Part shown: positions 63,607 through 64,000 of the stretch, one piece after another | Layout: every line of letters starts with the position of its first letter | Numbering within the stretch: position 1 is the stretch's first letter | The notes under the pieces: generated by a model | The model's input: only the letters and a program-made list of their open reading frames with translations | What the model was told of the DNA's origin: nothing | Database searches by the model: none | DNA from: Lethocerus indicus | Lineage: Eukaryota > Arthropoda > Insecta > Hemiptera > Belostomatidae | Reading direction: 5' to 3' | Length of the DNA stretch: 64,000 nt | Assembly: GCA_019843655.1 (NCBI GenBank) | Contig: JACDQD010000002.1 | Location: 2,676,585 to 2,740,584 of the forward strand | Program-made: the position numbers and the translations under genes

Positions 63607-63862
63607 CGTAGATTTCGTGTGTTTCTGTCTCCTCTCGCTGGTTTGGTCTTTTGCTAGGCCGGTTTAGTACATATTCACACGACAAACGTACAACCGCCAC
63701 AGTACAAGTGACAGTGACAGTGGAGTGAAGATGCCCAAAAAACATCCAAAGTGACTAAGACGGCTACTGAAGATGGTCTAGCAAAAGACCAAACCAGCGA
63801 GAGGAGACAGAAACACGCGAAATCTACGTTATTTCAACCCCTTGTAGACCACAGAACAGGTA
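63607..63862 (+). mobile_element. Fold-back repeat copy D (truncated arms)
   Basis: A 256-bp member. The left arm is cut to about 60 bp (63607-63666). The right arm is longer but has lost stem II and the GAAA box of the hammerhead-like core: after CTGAAGATGG it jumps to TCTAGC. The outermost bases of the arms agree with each other (CGTAGATTTCG against CGAAATCTACG) although they differ from those of copy B. The tail (about 63829-63862) contains ATTTCAACCCCTTGTAGACC and ACAGGTA. The element has lost the ribozyme-like core and has no coding capacity. Confidence 0.85.
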
Positions 63863-63874
63863 CTTTGTAGTTAG
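63863..63874. repeat. Target-site duplication, right of fold-back copy D
   Basis: Counterpart of 63595-63606, with one mismatch. Confidence 0.75.
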
Positions 63875-64000
63875 GTTAATAGGAATACACGAATTTTTCT
63901 GTTTTCCAGGCGGGGGAATCCGGTTGGCGAGAAATACACATTGAGCAAGTTTTCTGATATCGGGATCCTAACAACAGGGAAAGCGTCAGATATCAAGGTA

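Noticed and set aside
1..64000. CRISPR array or bacterial operon
   Set aside because: No regularly spaced direct repeats with unique spacers, no operon-like coding density and no ribosome-binding-site pattern; the sequence is eukaryotic in character.

Overview
This window looks like nuclear DNA from a metazoan, most plausibly an arthropod. It is AT-rich with local CpG-containing GC-rich patches, has many long (GA)n, (CT)n and (TA)n microsatellites and C or G homopolymers, carries a mariner-derived element, and contains intron-like splice signals. No bacterial or organellar organisation is visible. I found no open reading frame that belongs to a recognisable protein family. The longest ones run through microsatellites or GC-rich patches and look like chance frames. 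The window is best read as a large intron or intergenic regulatory landscape. The species cannot be named from what is seen.

The strongest structure is a dispersed fold-back repeat family with four copies: A at 9327-9770, B at 29941-30450, C at 42209-42541 (inverted) and D at 63607-63862. Each copy lies between direct repeats of 12 to 15 bp, different in each case, which I read as target-site duplications. Each has inverted arms, up to about 165 bp in B, around an interior that differs between copies. A one-sided tail of about 35 to 45 bp ends in an ACAGG(T/A)A motif. The arms of B and C contain a hammerhead-ribozyme-like core: a CTGAAGA box, a short stem-loop, a GAAA box and a GTC or ATC cleavage triplet, closed by a GCTA/TAGC (or GCTA/TGGC) stem I. 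This points to a non-autonomous retroelement related to Penelope-like elements or retrozymes, rather than an ordinary inverted-repeat DNA transposon.

Other features are a deleted mariner element with TA duplications and roughly 85-bp terminal inverted repeats (5486-5869), a tRNA-derived relic (about 39931-39985), a 28-bp near-perfect GC-rich palindrome (40204-40231), and several G-quadruplex-type tracts. There are also a few candidate small exons, of which 13694-13742 is the best.

Layout: 1-5.4 kb is AT-rich spacer with microsatellites. The mariner remnant is at 5.5-5.9 kb. Fold-back copy A at 9.3-9.8 kb is followed by a GC-rich patch at 10.0-10.5 kb. The candidate exon is at 13.7 kb. Mostly featureless spacer runs from 14 to 29.9 kb, and copy B is at 29.9-30.5 kb. 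Regulatory-looking sequence follows at 34.0-34.7 kb, then paired microsatellites near 36 kb, the palindrome and tRNA relic near 40 kb, and copy C at 42.2 kb. Spacer with microsatellites fills the rest, and copy D is at 63.6 kb. I see no set of genes acting together.
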